This document shows positions 15,077-23,005 of a stretch of DNA of 24,940 nucleotides, in pieces. The notes beneath the pieces were generated by a model. The model made no database searches and was not told the origin of the DNA. It saw nothing but the letters and a program-made list of their open reading frames with translations. Each line of letters starts with the position of its first letter. The stretch's first letter is position 1. The DNA is from Deltaproteobacteria bacterium (GTDB lineage Bacteria > Desulfobacterota > Desulfobulbia > Desulfobulbales > VMSU01): assembly GCA_021789795.1 (NCBI GenBank), contig JAJYJA010000011.1, positions 1 through 24,940 on the forward strand. The letters run 5' to 3'. Made by a program: the position numbers and the translations under genes.

Positions 15077-16111
15077 CCAAAACCGTTTTACAATGTTTTT
15101 CGTCTCGGCGAGAGCCCTTAGGGGATAGGCGGCGGCGGCCAGTTCCATGACCATCTTGTCGTCCAGCCGGGAGCGGCCCCGCATCTCGTCCAAGGTGGCG
15201 AAGACCCCCTCCTTGAGGCCGGGGAGGGAGTAGCCGCCCTCCAGGCAGGCCAGGAGGCGGCCTCCGCACAGCTCGGCGGCCAGGTCGAGCAGCACCTTGG
15301 TGAGATAGGAGAAGCCGGGGCCGGTGACCAGCATCCCGCCCAGGGGGTCGTCCTGGTGGATGTCGTAGCCGGCGGAAACGATGATGATCTCGGGCCGGTA
15401 CTGGCGGGCCACCGGGGCCAGGAGGTCGTTGAACACCGCCGCGTAGGCGAGGTCGCCCAGTCCGGCGGGCAGGGGCACGTTGACGGTGTAGCCCTGGCCC
15501 GGCCCCTGGCCGACCTCGGCCGCGGCCCCGGTGCCGGGGTAGAGCGGATACTGGTGGGTGGAGAAGTAGAGCACCTGGTCGGTGTCGTAGAAGCTGTGCT
15601 GGGTGCCGTTGCCGTGGTGCAGGTCCCAATCGACGATCAGCACCCGCCGCATCCCCAGCTCGTTTAGGCAATAGCGGGCCGCCACCGCCACGTTGTTGAA
15701 CAGGCAAAAGCCCATCGCCCGGTCGGCCTCGGCGTGATGGCCGGGGGGCCGCACCAGGCAGAAGGCGTTTCTGATCTCGCCTGCGGCCAGCATCCGGCTG
15801 GCGGTGATCGCCGCCCCGGCGGCCAGGGCCGCGGCCTCGAAGGAGCGGGCCGTGGTCTGGGTGTCGGGGTCGAGGATGACTTGCGACTTGCCGGCGGTGG
15901 CGGCGATTTTTTTCACGTAGGCCGGCAGGTGGTGGGCGGCGAGCTGGGCCTCGGTGGCCGGCGCGAAGGCGGGGAAGACGAAGCGGGAGGCGATCTCCGG
16001 GCGCGCCAGTTCCTCCTCGAGCACCGCCAGCCGCTGCGGGGATTCGAGGTGGTCGCTGCCCCGCAGGTGCTCCAGAAAGACGGGGGAGTGGAAGATGGCG
16101 GTGGGTTTCAT
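15068..16111 (-). CDS. Histone deacetylase family (class II-like) amidohydrolase
   Basis: A 347-residue zinc amidohydrolase of the HDAC/acetoin utilisation/acetylpolyamine amidohydrolase superfamily. Active-site features are complete: RPPGHHAE (catalytic H125-H126), DWDLHHGNGT (metal ligands D163, H165), AGYDIHQDDPLGG (ligand D250) and the transition-state tyrosine in LEGGYS (Y294). In bacteria these enzymes deacetylate polyamines, small amides or acetyl-lysine on proteins; the substrate here is unknown. The gene is 17 bases after the TolC-family gene and 9 before the HD-GYP regulator, so it is probably co-transcribed with both. Confidence 0.94.
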   Translation of the reverse strand: MKPTAIFHSPVFLEHLRGSDHLESPQRLAVLEEELARPEIASRFVFPAFAPATEAQLAAHHLPAYVKKIAATAGKSQVILDPDTQTTARSFEAAALAAGAAITASRMLAAGEIRNAFCLVRPPGHHAEADRAMGFCLFNNVAVAARYCLNELGMRRVLIVDWDLHHGNGTQHSFYDTDQVLYFSTHQYPLYPGTGAAAEVGQGPGQGYTVNVPLPAGLGDLAYAAVFNDLLAPVARQYRPEIIIVSAGYDIHQDDPLGGMLVTGPGFSYLTKVLLDLAAELCGGRLLACLEGGYSLPGLKEGVFATLDEMRGRSRLDDKMVMELAAAAYPLRALAETKNIVKRFWSL

Positions 16112-16128
16112 GGCCTTGGCCCGCTGGC

Positions 16129-17637
16129 TTATTTTTGGCTGGCTGTTTCCTGGTAGAGCTGGTCGGGTTGGTGGCGGTCCAGGTGGATGCCGGCCTTGTC
16201 CAGCAGCTCGCCGGTGGCCTGCCAGAGGGTGGTGACCGCGTTGTCGTAGTCGGTCAGGGCGGCGATTTGGGCGCTCTTGGCGGCGGCCAGGTCGTTTTCC
16301 ACGTCCAGGACGTCCTTGGTGGTGGCCAGCCCCACCTCGTTTTTGCGGATAAAGGCCTGCAAACGGGACTCGGCGTAGGCCCGGCCCCGTTTGGTCACCT
16401 CGATCTGCTTGTATTCGGTATCCACCGCCCGCAGGGCGTTATGGACCTGATTGGCCGCCGTCTGGCGCAGGGCCTTGATCTGGATGGCGGTCTGCTCGTT
16501 CTTCAGCAGGCCCTTGCGGTAGGCGTTCTCCGCCGCCTCGTTGCCCAGGGGGTAGGTGAGGTTGAGCCCCACGCTCCAGGTGGGGTAGTTGGCTCCGCCC
16601 AGGTTTTCCAGGTCGCGGGTCAGGCGCTGGTGCTGGCCGGCCAGGGAGTTGGAGGCCGAAAGCGACAGGTCGGGCCGGGTCTGGTTGCCGAGGAACTTGG
16701 CCTGGAGCTTGCCGATCTTGAGCTCCTGCTGGCGCTCCAGGATGTCGGGCCGGGTCATGGCCCGGTCGATGGCCTCCTGGGGCGGCTCGCTGACCAGGTC
16801 GCGGCGGGGGGTGTCGGTGGGGACGAGCTCGTCCGTGCCGTCGAGCTGCAAGAGGAGGCGCAGATGATCCGACTGGTCGCGCACCTGCTGCTCGGCGGCC
16901 AGCAGTTCCTTCTCCCGGGCCGCCACCCCGTATTCGGCGTTGAGGATCTCCATGGCCGGCAGCACCCCGGCCGCTACCCTGGCCTTGGTCTCGGCCAGGA
17001 TCTTGCGCGCCAGTTCCAGGGAGACCTTCTTCACCTCCCGCTGCTCCCGCAGGCGGTAGAGGGTGAAATACTCCCGCCTGGTCTGGGCCACGGTGTCCAG
17101 CAGCCGGCTGGTCAGCCGCTTAAGGGAGGCGGACTTGGCCAGCTTGGCCACGTTGATCATGATTTCGGTGTTCTCCCGGCCAAAGCCCTTGAGCAGCGGC
17201 TGGGTGAGGGACAGGCCCAGGTTCGACTGCCAGACGTCGGGGGGGTTGAGCGGGGCGTCGGTGTCCTGGTAGAGGTTGTTCATTCCCAGGGACAGGGTGG
17301 CGCCGCTGGCCAGGAGCTGGCTGATCGAGGTGTTGACCTGGGCCGATTTGGTACGCACCGGGGCGGGATAGGCGGTGAGGTAGGAGGGGAGATCGGCGTC
17401 GCCAAGCCGGGTCTGGGCCGCGAACAGGGGTTCGTAGATCGCCCGGTAGCGATGGATGTCGGCCTCGTCCTGGGCTGGGTTGTACAGCTCGGCCTTGAGG
17501 TCCAGATTCCCCTCCACCGCCAGGCGGATGGCCTCCTTCACCGAGAGCGAATCGGAGGCGGCGGCCAGCCTGGGGCCGGCGGCCAGGAGGAGGAGAAGGA
17601 CGGCGGATAGCGGCACGAGTTGGGGGGGCATTTTCAC
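16129..17637 (-). CDS. TolC-family outer membrane efflux/secretion protein
   Basis: A 502-residue protein with a signal peptide (about residues 1-27, LLLLLAAGPRLAAAS) and two outer membrane efflux protein (OEP, PF02321) repeats. The first begins at LSVKEAIRLAVEGNLDLKA, and the second includes RPDILERQQELKIGKLQAKFLGNQTRPDLSLSAS and a long coiled helix ending FIRKNEVGLATTKDVLDVENDLAAAK. Such proteins form trimeric channels across the outer membrane and periplasm for export systems. No adaptor (membrane fusion) or inner membrane pump gene is in the window. It starts at GTG 17637, overlapping the preceding stop (GTGA) with AGGA six bases upstream; ATG 17631 is an alternative. Confidence 0.93.
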   Translation of the reverse strand: MKMPPQLVPLSAVLLLLLAAGPRLAAASDSLSVKEAIRLAVEGNLDLKAELYNPAQDEADIHRYRAIYEPLFAAQTRLGDADLPSYLTAYPAPVRTKSAQVNTSISQLLASGATLSLGMNNLYQDTDAPLNPPDVWQSNLGLSLTQPLLKGFGRENTEIMINVAKLAKSASLKRLTSRLLDTVAQTRREYFTLYRLREQREVKKVSLELARKILAETKARVAAGVLPAMEILNAEYGVAAREKELLAAEQQVRDQSDHLRLLLQLDGTDELVPTDTPRRDLVSEPPQEAIDRAMTRPDILERQQELKIGKLQAKFLGNQTRPDLSLSASNSLAGQHQRLTRDLENLGGANYPTWSVGLNLTYPLGNEAAENAYRKGLLKNEQTAIQIKALRQTAANQVHNALRAVDTEYKQIEVTKRGRAYAESRLQAFIRKNEVGLATTKDVLDVENDLAAAKSAQIAALTDYDNAVTTLWQATGELLDKAGIHLDRHQPDQLYQETASQK

Positions 17638-18269
17638 GGGCGTTCCTTGCTCTGGGCGACATGGTCGCGGCGGGGGAAGGACAGGAGCCGGTCTTCGGTG
17701 ACCAGCAGATCTAAGGGCTGGTCGTGGGCCAAGAGCGGCAGACGTTTGGTTACTTGCAGTTCGAAGGCCAGGCCGACACGGAGGGCCTGGGGGGCCTGAT
17801 CGGCCAGGAAGCGGTCGTAGAAGCCGCCGCCGTAGCCCAGGCGCCCGCCAGAGAGGTCAAAGACGCTGCCCGGCAGGATGACGATCTCGATCTCCTTGGG
17901 GTTGGCCAGGGCCGTCCGTTGGGGGTCGGGCTCCGGGATGCGGCAGTAGCCGGGGGCGACATCGCGGGCGGGGGTGGTGATCCAGTAGGCGGCGAGCCTA
18001 CGTTCGGCAGGGATGGTCAAGGGCACGCAGACCCGCTTCCCCGCCGCCAGCCAGGCGGCGATCAGGCCTAGCGTCTCGACCTCGCTGCGGAAATGGACGT
18101 AGGTGAAGATGGCTTGCGCCTCCTTGATTTGGGGGAGCTGGGCCAGGCGGACGGCGATGGCCCGGCTCCAGGCCTCCCGCGCGGCGGGGTTGGCGCGGTC
18201 GCGCCGGGCCAGGGTCTCCTGGCGCCAGCGCAGACGTTGGTCGTAAGTTGGAGCCGGGCTGGCAGACAT
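17634..18269 (-). CDS. 5-formyltetrahydrofolate cyclo-ligase
   Basis: A 211-residue enzyme of the 5-FTHF cyclo-ligase family (YgfA/FAU1/MTHFS). It converts 5-formyl-THF with ATP to 5,10-methenyl-THF, returning folate to the one-carbon pool. The N-terminal basic helix (RLRWRQETLARRD), the FTYVHFRSEVET segment and the nucleotide/folate signature RLGYGGGFYDRFL (residues 143-155) are present. Length is typical. It is the first gene of the minus-strand run, divergent from mutM. In many bacteria this gene lies beside the 6S RNA gene ssrS, but I see no 6S-like fold here. Confidence 0.93.
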   Translation of the reverse strand: MSASPAPTYDQRLRWRQETLARRDRANPAAREAWSRAIAVRLAQLPQIKEAQAIFTYVHFRSEVETLGLIAAWLAAGKRVCVPLTIPAERRLAAYWITTPARDVAPGYCRIPEPDPQRTALANPKEIEIVILPGSVFDLSGGRLGYGGGFYDRFLADQAPQALRVGLAFELQVTKRLPLLAHDQPLDLLVTEDRLLSFPRRDHVAQSKERP

Positions 18270-18291
18270 GTTAAATTGGCCCTGCGGGGGG

Positions 18292-18434
18292 TAAAATTGA
18301 TGGTCTCGCCAAAAGGTAGCCGATGGCTAAGCAAAAGGGCCGAGATCCAAACCGCCCCGCGATGTCGGTTCAATCCCCGCTGGGGTTGGATGGGGACGCC
18401 GGAGATCGGTCTTTTGGCGACGCCATCAAAATTA
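18292..18434. repeat. 143-bp palindromic element with 24-bp terminal inverted repeats (MITE-like)
   Basis: The left end 18292-18315 and right end 18411-18434 are inverted repeats matching at about 20 of 24 positions (ends read TTGATGG...CGCCAAAAG and CTTTTGGCG...CCATCAA). No coding frame lies inside; the middle holds a small CCCC-gct-GGGG hairpin. A related shorter copy is at 13626-13675. It lies between the divergent 5-FTHF cyclo-ligase and mutM genes, just upstream of the former, so it is within or next to that promoter region. It may be a non-autonomous mobile element or a REP-like structure. Confidence 0.65.
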
Positions 18435-18580
18435 TAGCCTGGCCTAGCCGCTATCGGGTATGATGCGGCGTTGAGATTTCAGGGCGGGGGAAACGCGGCC
18501 CCTCCCGCGCTCAAGGCTGGTTGAATATACACCGCGACCGGGTGTTTGCCACATGGATTTTTTGGCCAGGGAGAGGCTTG
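18435..18580. other. Remainder of the divergent intergenic region / mutM leader
   Basis: The 311-base space between the two divergent genes is filled on the left by the palindromic element. The remaining 146 bases should contain the mutM promoter, but no -35/-10 pair is convincing; TATGAT at 18459-18464 is the best isolated -10-like hexamer. A GC-rich hairpin (arms 18484-18490 and 18499-18508, one bulged base) may structure the mutM leader. Confidence 0.35.
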
Positions 18581-19402
18581 ATGCCTGAATTGCCGGAGGT
18601 GGAGGTGGTAAGACAGGGCCTCGCGCCCCTGTTGGTGGGCCGGGTCATCGTTGACGCCGCCTGCCTGGGGCCCAGCCTGCGGCTGGCGCCGCCGGTGGCC
18701 GAGCTCGGACGTTTAGCGGTGGGCGGCCAGGGGCGCGCGGTGCGGCGGCGGGGCAAGTATTTGATCCTGGAACTGGACAACCAGACCCGGCTGGTCTTTC
18801 ACCTGGGGATGACTGGCCGCCTGGGTGTTTTCCCTAAAAATGAGCAGGTCAAGCCCCACGATCACTGGCTGTTCGCCTTGGACGACCAAACCGAGCTGCG
18901 CTTCAACGACACCCGGCGTTTCGGCTCGCTTCAGCTCTTGCCCCCGGGGCAGGATGAGGCGGTGATTTTTGGCGGCCTGGGGCCGGAGCCGCTGCTGGCG
19001 GGATTTTCCGCCGCCTACCTGCTGGGCCGGGCCCAGGGCCGCCGGCAGCCGGTCAAGTCCTTTCTGATGGACAACCGGGTGGTGGTGGGGATTGGCAACA
19101 TCTATGCCAGCGAGATCCTGTTCGCCGCCGCCATCTCCCCCTGGAGGCCGGCGCGGGAGGTCTCGGCCCCGGAGTGGGAGGTGCTGGTAACCGCCACCCG
19201 CGAGGTGCTCGTCCGGGCCATTGCCGCCGGCGGCTCCACCATCGCCGATTTTGTCAACGCCAGCGGCAGGCCGGGCTCTTTCCAGCGTGAACTCAAGGCC
19301 TACGGGCGGGAGGGCCAGACCTGTCCGCGCTGCGGCGGGCTAATCGTCCGGCAGGCGATGGCCGGCCGGGCCGCCTTCTTCTGTCCGGGGTGTCAGCGAT
19401 GA
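18581..19402 (+). CDS. mutM: Formamidopyrimidine-DNA glycosylase (Fpg/MutM)
   Basis: A 273-residue bifunctional DNA glycosylase/AP lyase that removes 8-oxoguanine and formamidopyrimidines. It starts MPELPEVEVV, so P2 is the Schiff-base nucleophile and E3 the catalytic acid. K59 (GKYLILEL), the DNMVV-like loop (MDNRVVVGIGNIYASEILF) and a C-terminal zinc finger with C248, C251, C268 and C271 (CPRC...CPGC) are all present. ATG 18581 is firm because the family requires this N-terminus, and GGGAGAGG lies just upstream; an in-frame codon at 18521 is rejected. The stop overlaps the next start (ATGA). Confidence 0.97.
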   Translation: MPELPEVEVVRQGLAPLLVGRVIVDAACLGPSLRLAPPVAELGRLAVGGQGRAVRRRGKYLILELDNQTRLVFHLGMTGRLGVFPKNEQVKPHDHWLFALDDQTELRFNDTRRFGSLQLLPPGQDEAVIFGGLGPEPLLAGFSAAYLLGRAQGRRQPVKSFLMDNRVVVGIGNIYASEILFAAAISPWRPAREVSAPEWEVLVTATREVLVRAIAAGGSTIADFVNASGRPGSFQRELKAYGREGQTCPRCGGLIVRQAMAGRAAFFCPGCQR

Positions 19403-20157
19403 GCGAGGTGGAGGCCTGGCTCTCCAGGGTCAACGTCGTCCTGATGGGGCCCAAGCGCCCGGAGAATATCGGGGCCGCGGCCCGGGTGGCCGCCAACATG
19501 GGTATGGGGGGGCTGATGGTGATCGGCCCGCCGCTTACGGATATTGACCTCGAGACTGCGGCCAAGACCGCCACCCATCACGCCCGCCAGCGGCTCCTGG
19601 CGGCCCGTTACTATTTGCGGCTGGAGGAGGCGGTGGCCGGTTGCGCCCTGGTGATCGGAACCACCGCCCGACGGGGCCGGCAACGGCTGGCCGCCGCCGA
19701 TCCGGCCCAACTCGCTGCTCTCGTCGCCCCCGCCCTGGAGAGTGGCCCGGTGGCCCTGCTCTTCGGGCCGGAGGACAAGGGGCTTTCCACCCGCGACCTG
19801 TCTGGTTGCGCTCAGGTGGTCAGCATCCCCACCGCGCCGGGCTTTTCCTCCCTGAACCTGGCCCAGGCGGTGGCGGTGATCGGCTACGCCCTGCGCCAGG
19901 GGATGCTGCACCGGCAGGGCCTAGCCGGGGACGGTCTCTATCGGCCCCGGCCCGCCAGCCCCCCGGAGTTGGCGGGGATGTTCCAGGCCGCCGCCAGTGC
20001 CCTCAAGGCCCTGGACGCCACCGCGGAGCGGGAGGAGGGGCCGGCGCGGCTGCTCCATCTGCGGCGGCTGGCGGGCCGGGCCGGGATCAGCGCCCGGGAG
20101 GCCAGGTTGTTTGCCGAGACCTGCCAGCAGGTGGCAAGGCTGGCCCTGGGCGGTTGA
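19399..20157 (+). CDS. TrmJ/SpoU-type SAM-dependent RNA 2'-O-methyltransferase
   Basis: A 252-residue SPOUT (TrmH-family) methylase. The three knot motifs are clear: motif 1 GPKRPENIGAAARVAANMG (residues 17-35), motif 2 ALLFGPEDKGLS and motif 3 IPTAPGFSSLNLAQAVAVIGY. The knot at the front plus an ~80-residue helical C-terminus matches TrmJ, which 2'-O-methylates tRNA position 32, better than TrmH or RlmB. The exact RNA target is inferred. It starts at ATG 19399 overlapping the mutM stop; an in-frame GTG at 19390 is less likely. The L,D-transpeptidase gene begins 8 bases after its stop. Confidence 0.9.
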   Translation: MSEVEAWLSRVNVVLMGPKRPENIGAAARVAANMGMGGLMVIGPPLTDIDLETAAKTATHHARQRLLAARYYLRLEEAVAGCALVIGTTARRGRQRLAAADPAQLAALVAPALESGPVALLFGPEDKGLSTRDLSGCAQVVSIPTAPGFSSLNLAQAVAVIGYALRQGMLHRQGLAGDGLYRPRPASPPELAGMFQAAASALKALDATAEREEGPARLLHLRRLAGRAGISAREARLFAETCQQVARLALGG

Positions 20158-20165
20158 GGGGCGGG

Positions 20166-23003
20166 ATGCGGGCCGGGGCGTTGATCGTCATTTTGGGTTT
20201 GATCCTGGGGTGGGCCGCGCCCAGGGCGGCGGGGGCGGTGCCCGCCCCTGACGACAGTCTCTTGAATCTCGACTGGCGGGTGTTCATCGCCGCCAAGCCC
20301 ATCTACTGCATCCTGGTGGAGAAGGATCGCCAGCGGCTCCTGGTGCTACGGCATGACGGCCGGATCCAGGTGGAGGCCGAATACCGGGTCGGCACCGGCG
20401 CCCATACGGGCCCCAAACGGGAGGAGGGCGACAGCCGCACCCCGGAGGGGGTTTACTTCATCACCAAGGGCTATCTTGACCACAAGCTCTCGGTCTTCGG
20501 CACCCGGGCCTATCACTTAAACTACCCCAACTACTTCGACCTGCGCCGGGGCCGCACCGGTTTCGGCATCTTCCTGCACGGCACCAACCGGCCCCTGCAA
20601 CCGGCCAGCAGCAACGGCTGCGTCACCCTGGACAACGGCGACCTCGACAAGCTGGCCGACTTCCTGCATCGCGGCACGGCGGTGTTTATCGTGCCGGGCC
20701 TGGGCGCTCAGCCCCAGGACCCGGGCCCCCTTCCCGACCTCACCAGCCACGATTTCGCCGGGGCCCGGGCCCTGCTCCTGCCCCCGGACGACCGACAGGC
20801 GGATTTCGCCAGCCTCTACCTCATCCGCATCAACAATCAGACCGTGGCGGTAGGGGAATACTGGGACAGAGACCAGAAGATGCGCCGGGCGGCGGCCTAT
20901 CTTCAGCCCGGCGCGGACGACAAGTGGACGGTGGGAGACAACGACCCCCTGGGCGAGGGCCGGGAGGCGGCCGGGCCCCAGGTGGCGGTGGTCGGCGTCA
21001 ACCTCGACGCCTACCGGACGGGGGGGGATAACGGCGAGCAGGTGGCGGGGGAGGCGAGTTCGGAGGATCGCTATCTGGACTTGTACCTCAAGGCGGTGCG
21101 GCCGGGTCTGGCAGCGGCGTCCCTGCCCGCCTCGGCCGGGGCGCCGCCCGAGGCGGGCAAGGTGGCGGTGGCGCCCGCGGCAGCAGGCCGGGGGCCGGGG
21201 TCCGGGCTGACCTACGGGTTGTTTCTGCTGGCCACGGGCGTCAGCCTGGGGGTGGCGGTGGCGCTTGCACGTAGGCGCCAGCAGGAGGAGGGGCGAGGCC
21301 GGGATGAGGCTGGGGCGTCTGACCTTTCCCAGGCGGGGGAGGACCTGCGGCGGACGAGGGCGGAGTTGGCCACGGTCCGGGCGTGGATGGACGAGGAGGA
21401 GAGGGCGATGGAACGGCGTGAGGCCTTGCAGGAGGGGAGGATGGAGCGGCTGGAGTCTTTGCTGGTTGCGCGGATGAGCGAGTTTGACCGGCTGCGGGAG
21501 GAGCAGGCGGGGTGGCGGCGAGAGGGTCGAGAGGTTGGCGCGGCCCAGGAGCAGGCCTTGACGGGTGTCAGCCGGGAGCTGGCCGGCTTGCGGGCCGACT
21601 TGCTAACCGCGCATGAGGAGTTGGGTCAGAGGGAGGCGGCGCTTAGGGAGCGGGATCTTGAGTTGCGGGAGGTCTTGGCGGCCCAGGGCCGGGGCTGGCA
21701 GTCGGAGCTGCGGGGGGTCTTCGATACCTTGCGGGGGCAGGTGGAGGCGCTGACCGCCGCCTGGGAGGCGGAGCGGGAGGAACTGCGTTTGGCGCGGGAG
21801 TCAGAGGCGCGGGAACTGACCGAGCTGCGTTTGTCTCGGGAACGGGCGCAAGATGAGGCGGCCCGGCTGGTGGCCGAGTCCGGGCGGTGGCGGGCGGAGG
21901 CCGAGCAAGGGGCCGAGGAGGCGGCGCGGCTGACCCAGGAGCTGGGCTTGGCACGGGAGGAACTGGCGGGCGAGCGGGGCGCGGCCGCCGAGCTGCGGGC
22001 CGGTGCCGAGCGGCTGGCGGGCCTGGAGCGGGAGCTGGCGGAGCGGGAGGGACGGCTTTTGGCCTTGGAACAGGCGGCGCGGGAAGGGGAGGCGGAGCTG
22101 CTGGCGGGGCGCGGGGAGCGTGAGCGGCTGACCGCCGCCTGGGAGGCGGAGCGGGAGGAACTGCGCTTGGCGCGGGAGTCCGAGGGGCGGGAACTGACCG
22201 AGCTGCGTCTGTCTCGTGAACGGGCGCAAGATGAGGCGGCGCGGTTGGTGGCCGAGTCCGGGCGGTGGCGGACGGAGGCCGAGCAAGGGGCCGAGGAGGC
22301 GGCGCGGCTGACCAAGGAGCTGGGTTTGGCACGGGAGGAACTGGCGGGCGAGCGGGGCGCGGCCGCCGAGCTGCGGGCCGGTGCCGAGCGGCTGGCGGGC
22401 CTGGAGCGGGAGCTGGCGGAACGGGAGGTGCGGCTTTTGGCCTTGGAACAGGCGGCGCGGGAAGGGGAGGCGGAGTTGCTGGCGGGGCGCGGGGAGCGTG
22501 AGCGGCTGACCGCCGCCTGGGAGGCGGAGCGGGAGGAACTGCGCTTGGCGCGGGAGTCCGAGGGGCGGGAACTGACCGAGCTGCGCCGGTCTCGGGAACG
22601 GGCGCAAGCGGAGGCGGCGCGGCTGACCCAGGAGCTGGGCTTGGCAAGGCAGGAGCTGGCCGAGCTGGCGCTCGCCCGCCAGGTGGAGGTGGCCGATCTG
22701 GGTAACGCCGTGCGGCAGGCCAGGGAGGACAAGGCCGCCAGCCAGGAGGCCATCGCCCGGTTGCAACGGGAGGTGGAGTCGCTAACCAGCGACCTTGGTC
22801 AGACGCGGGAGCAGGAGGGCTCGGAGACGCGCCGTCGTCTGGATCAGGAGGAGACCTTGGCCGGCCTGCGGCGTGAGAACGTGCAGTTGCAGGCCAAGGT
22901 CTCCGAGCTTAAGCGCTCGAACCTCGACCAGGGAGTGGTGCTGATCAAGGGCGCCCATACCTTGCCGGGCGAGGTGTTGCGCAAGTGGATCGGCAAGGGT
23001 TGA
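20166..23003 (+). CDS. L,D-transpeptidase (YkuD) domain fused through a membrane span to a long repetitive coiled coil
   Basis: A 945-residue protein. In order: signal peptide or anchor (1-25); YkuD L,D-transpeptidase domain (about 35-180) with H138 (HGTN) and nucleophile C152 (SSNGCVTL); a second globular stretch (about 180-300); a Pro/Gly/Ala-rich linker; a transmembrane helix (350-368) followed by RRRQQEE; then an Arg/Glu/Ala/Leu coiled coil to about 915 and a short tail. The YkuD domain makes 3-3 peptidoglycan cross-links or attaches proteins. With an exported N-terminus and basic residues after the span, the coiled coil should be cytoplasmic. Residues 529-654 and 655-780 are 126-residue repeats differing at four positions, and a third is partial. 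ATG 20166 is chosen because the frame upstream overlaps the methylase gene; GAGGGGCGGG precedes it. Confidence 0.85.
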   Translation: MRAGALIVILGLILGWAAPRAAGAVPAPDDSLLNLDWRVFIAAKPIYCILVEKDRQRLLVLRHDGRIQVEAEYRVGTGAHTGPKREEGDSRTPEGVYFITKGYLDHKLSVFGTRAYHLNYPNYFDLRRGRTGFGIFLHGTNRPLQPASSNGCVTLDNGDLDKLADFLHRGTAVFIVPGLGAQPQDPGPLPDLTSHDFAGARALLLPPDDRQADFASLYLIRINNQTVAVGEYWDRDQKMRRAAAYLQPGADDKWTVGDNDPLGEGREAAGPQVAVVGVNLDAYRTGGDNGEQVAGEASSEDRYLDLYLKAVRPGLAAASLPASAGAPPEAGKVAVAPAAAGRGPGSGLTYGLFLLATGVSLGVAVALARRRQQEEGRGRDEAGASDLSQAGEDLRRTRAELATVRAWMDEEERAMERREALQEGRMERLESLLVARMSEFDRLREEQAGWRREGREVGAAQEQALTGVSRELAGLRADLLTAHEELGQREAALRERDLELREVLAAQGRGWQSELRGVFDTLRGQVEALTAAWEAEREELRLARESEARELTELRLSRERAQDEAARLVAESGRWRAEAEQGAEEAARLTQELGLAREELAGERGAAAELRAGAERLAGLERELAEREGRLLALEQAAREGEAELLAGRGERERLTAAWEAEREELRLARESEGRELTELRLSRERAQDEAARLVAESGRWRTEAEQGAEEAARLTKELGLAREELAGERGAAAELRAGAERLAGLERELAEREVRLLALEQAAREGEAELLAGRGERERLTAAWEAEREELRLARESEGRELTELRRSRERAQAEAARLTQELGLARQELAELALARQVEVADLGNAVRQAREDKAASQEAIARLQREVESLTSDLGQTREQEGSETRRRLDQEETLAGLRRENVQLQAKVSELKRSNLDQGVVLIKGAHTLPGEVLRKWIGKG
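21750..22660 (+). repeat. 378-bp in-frame tandem repeat (two full copies and a deleted third)
   Basis: Copies begin at 21750, 22128 and 22506, exactly 378 bases (126 codons, 18 heptads) apart. Copies 1 and 2 encode proteins differing at four of 126 residues, and the DNA is nearly as similar. Copy 3 follows copy 2 for about 37 codons, lacks 21 codons (63 bases, three heptads), then diverges after about 52 codons. The missing piece is exactly what lies between two GAGGCGGCGCGGYTG direct repeats in copy 2 (22233 and 22296), pointing to a slippage or recombination deletion. Confidence 0.9.
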
Positions 23004-23005
23004 CC

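Noticed and set aside
16135..17610. A 491-codon + strand reading frame opposite the TolC-family gene
   Set aside because: It mirrors the GC-rich minus-strand gene, is made of Gly/Val/Gln/Leu-rich low-complexity sequence with no family pattern, and the opposite strand encodes a full, recognisable protein with signal peptide.
18366..18395. tRNA T-arm-like sequence (GGTTCAATCCCCGC) inside the palindromic element
   Set aside because: No acceptor, D or anticodon arms surround it, and it belongs to the middle of the inverted-repeat element.
19641..20165. An upstream in-frame extension of the L,D-transpeptidase into the methylase gene
   Set aside because: It would overlap nearly the whole second half of the SPOUT methylase out of frame and yields Arg/Gly/Pro-rich sequence. 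ATG 20166 gives a proper signal peptide and ribosome site.
21626..22753. Long minus-strand frames (Ser/Arg- and Pro/Ala-rich) across the coiled-coil repeats
   Set aside because: They are the complement of repetitive GAG/GCG/CGG codons. Three frames stay open at once because of composition, and none has a start context or a recognisable fold.
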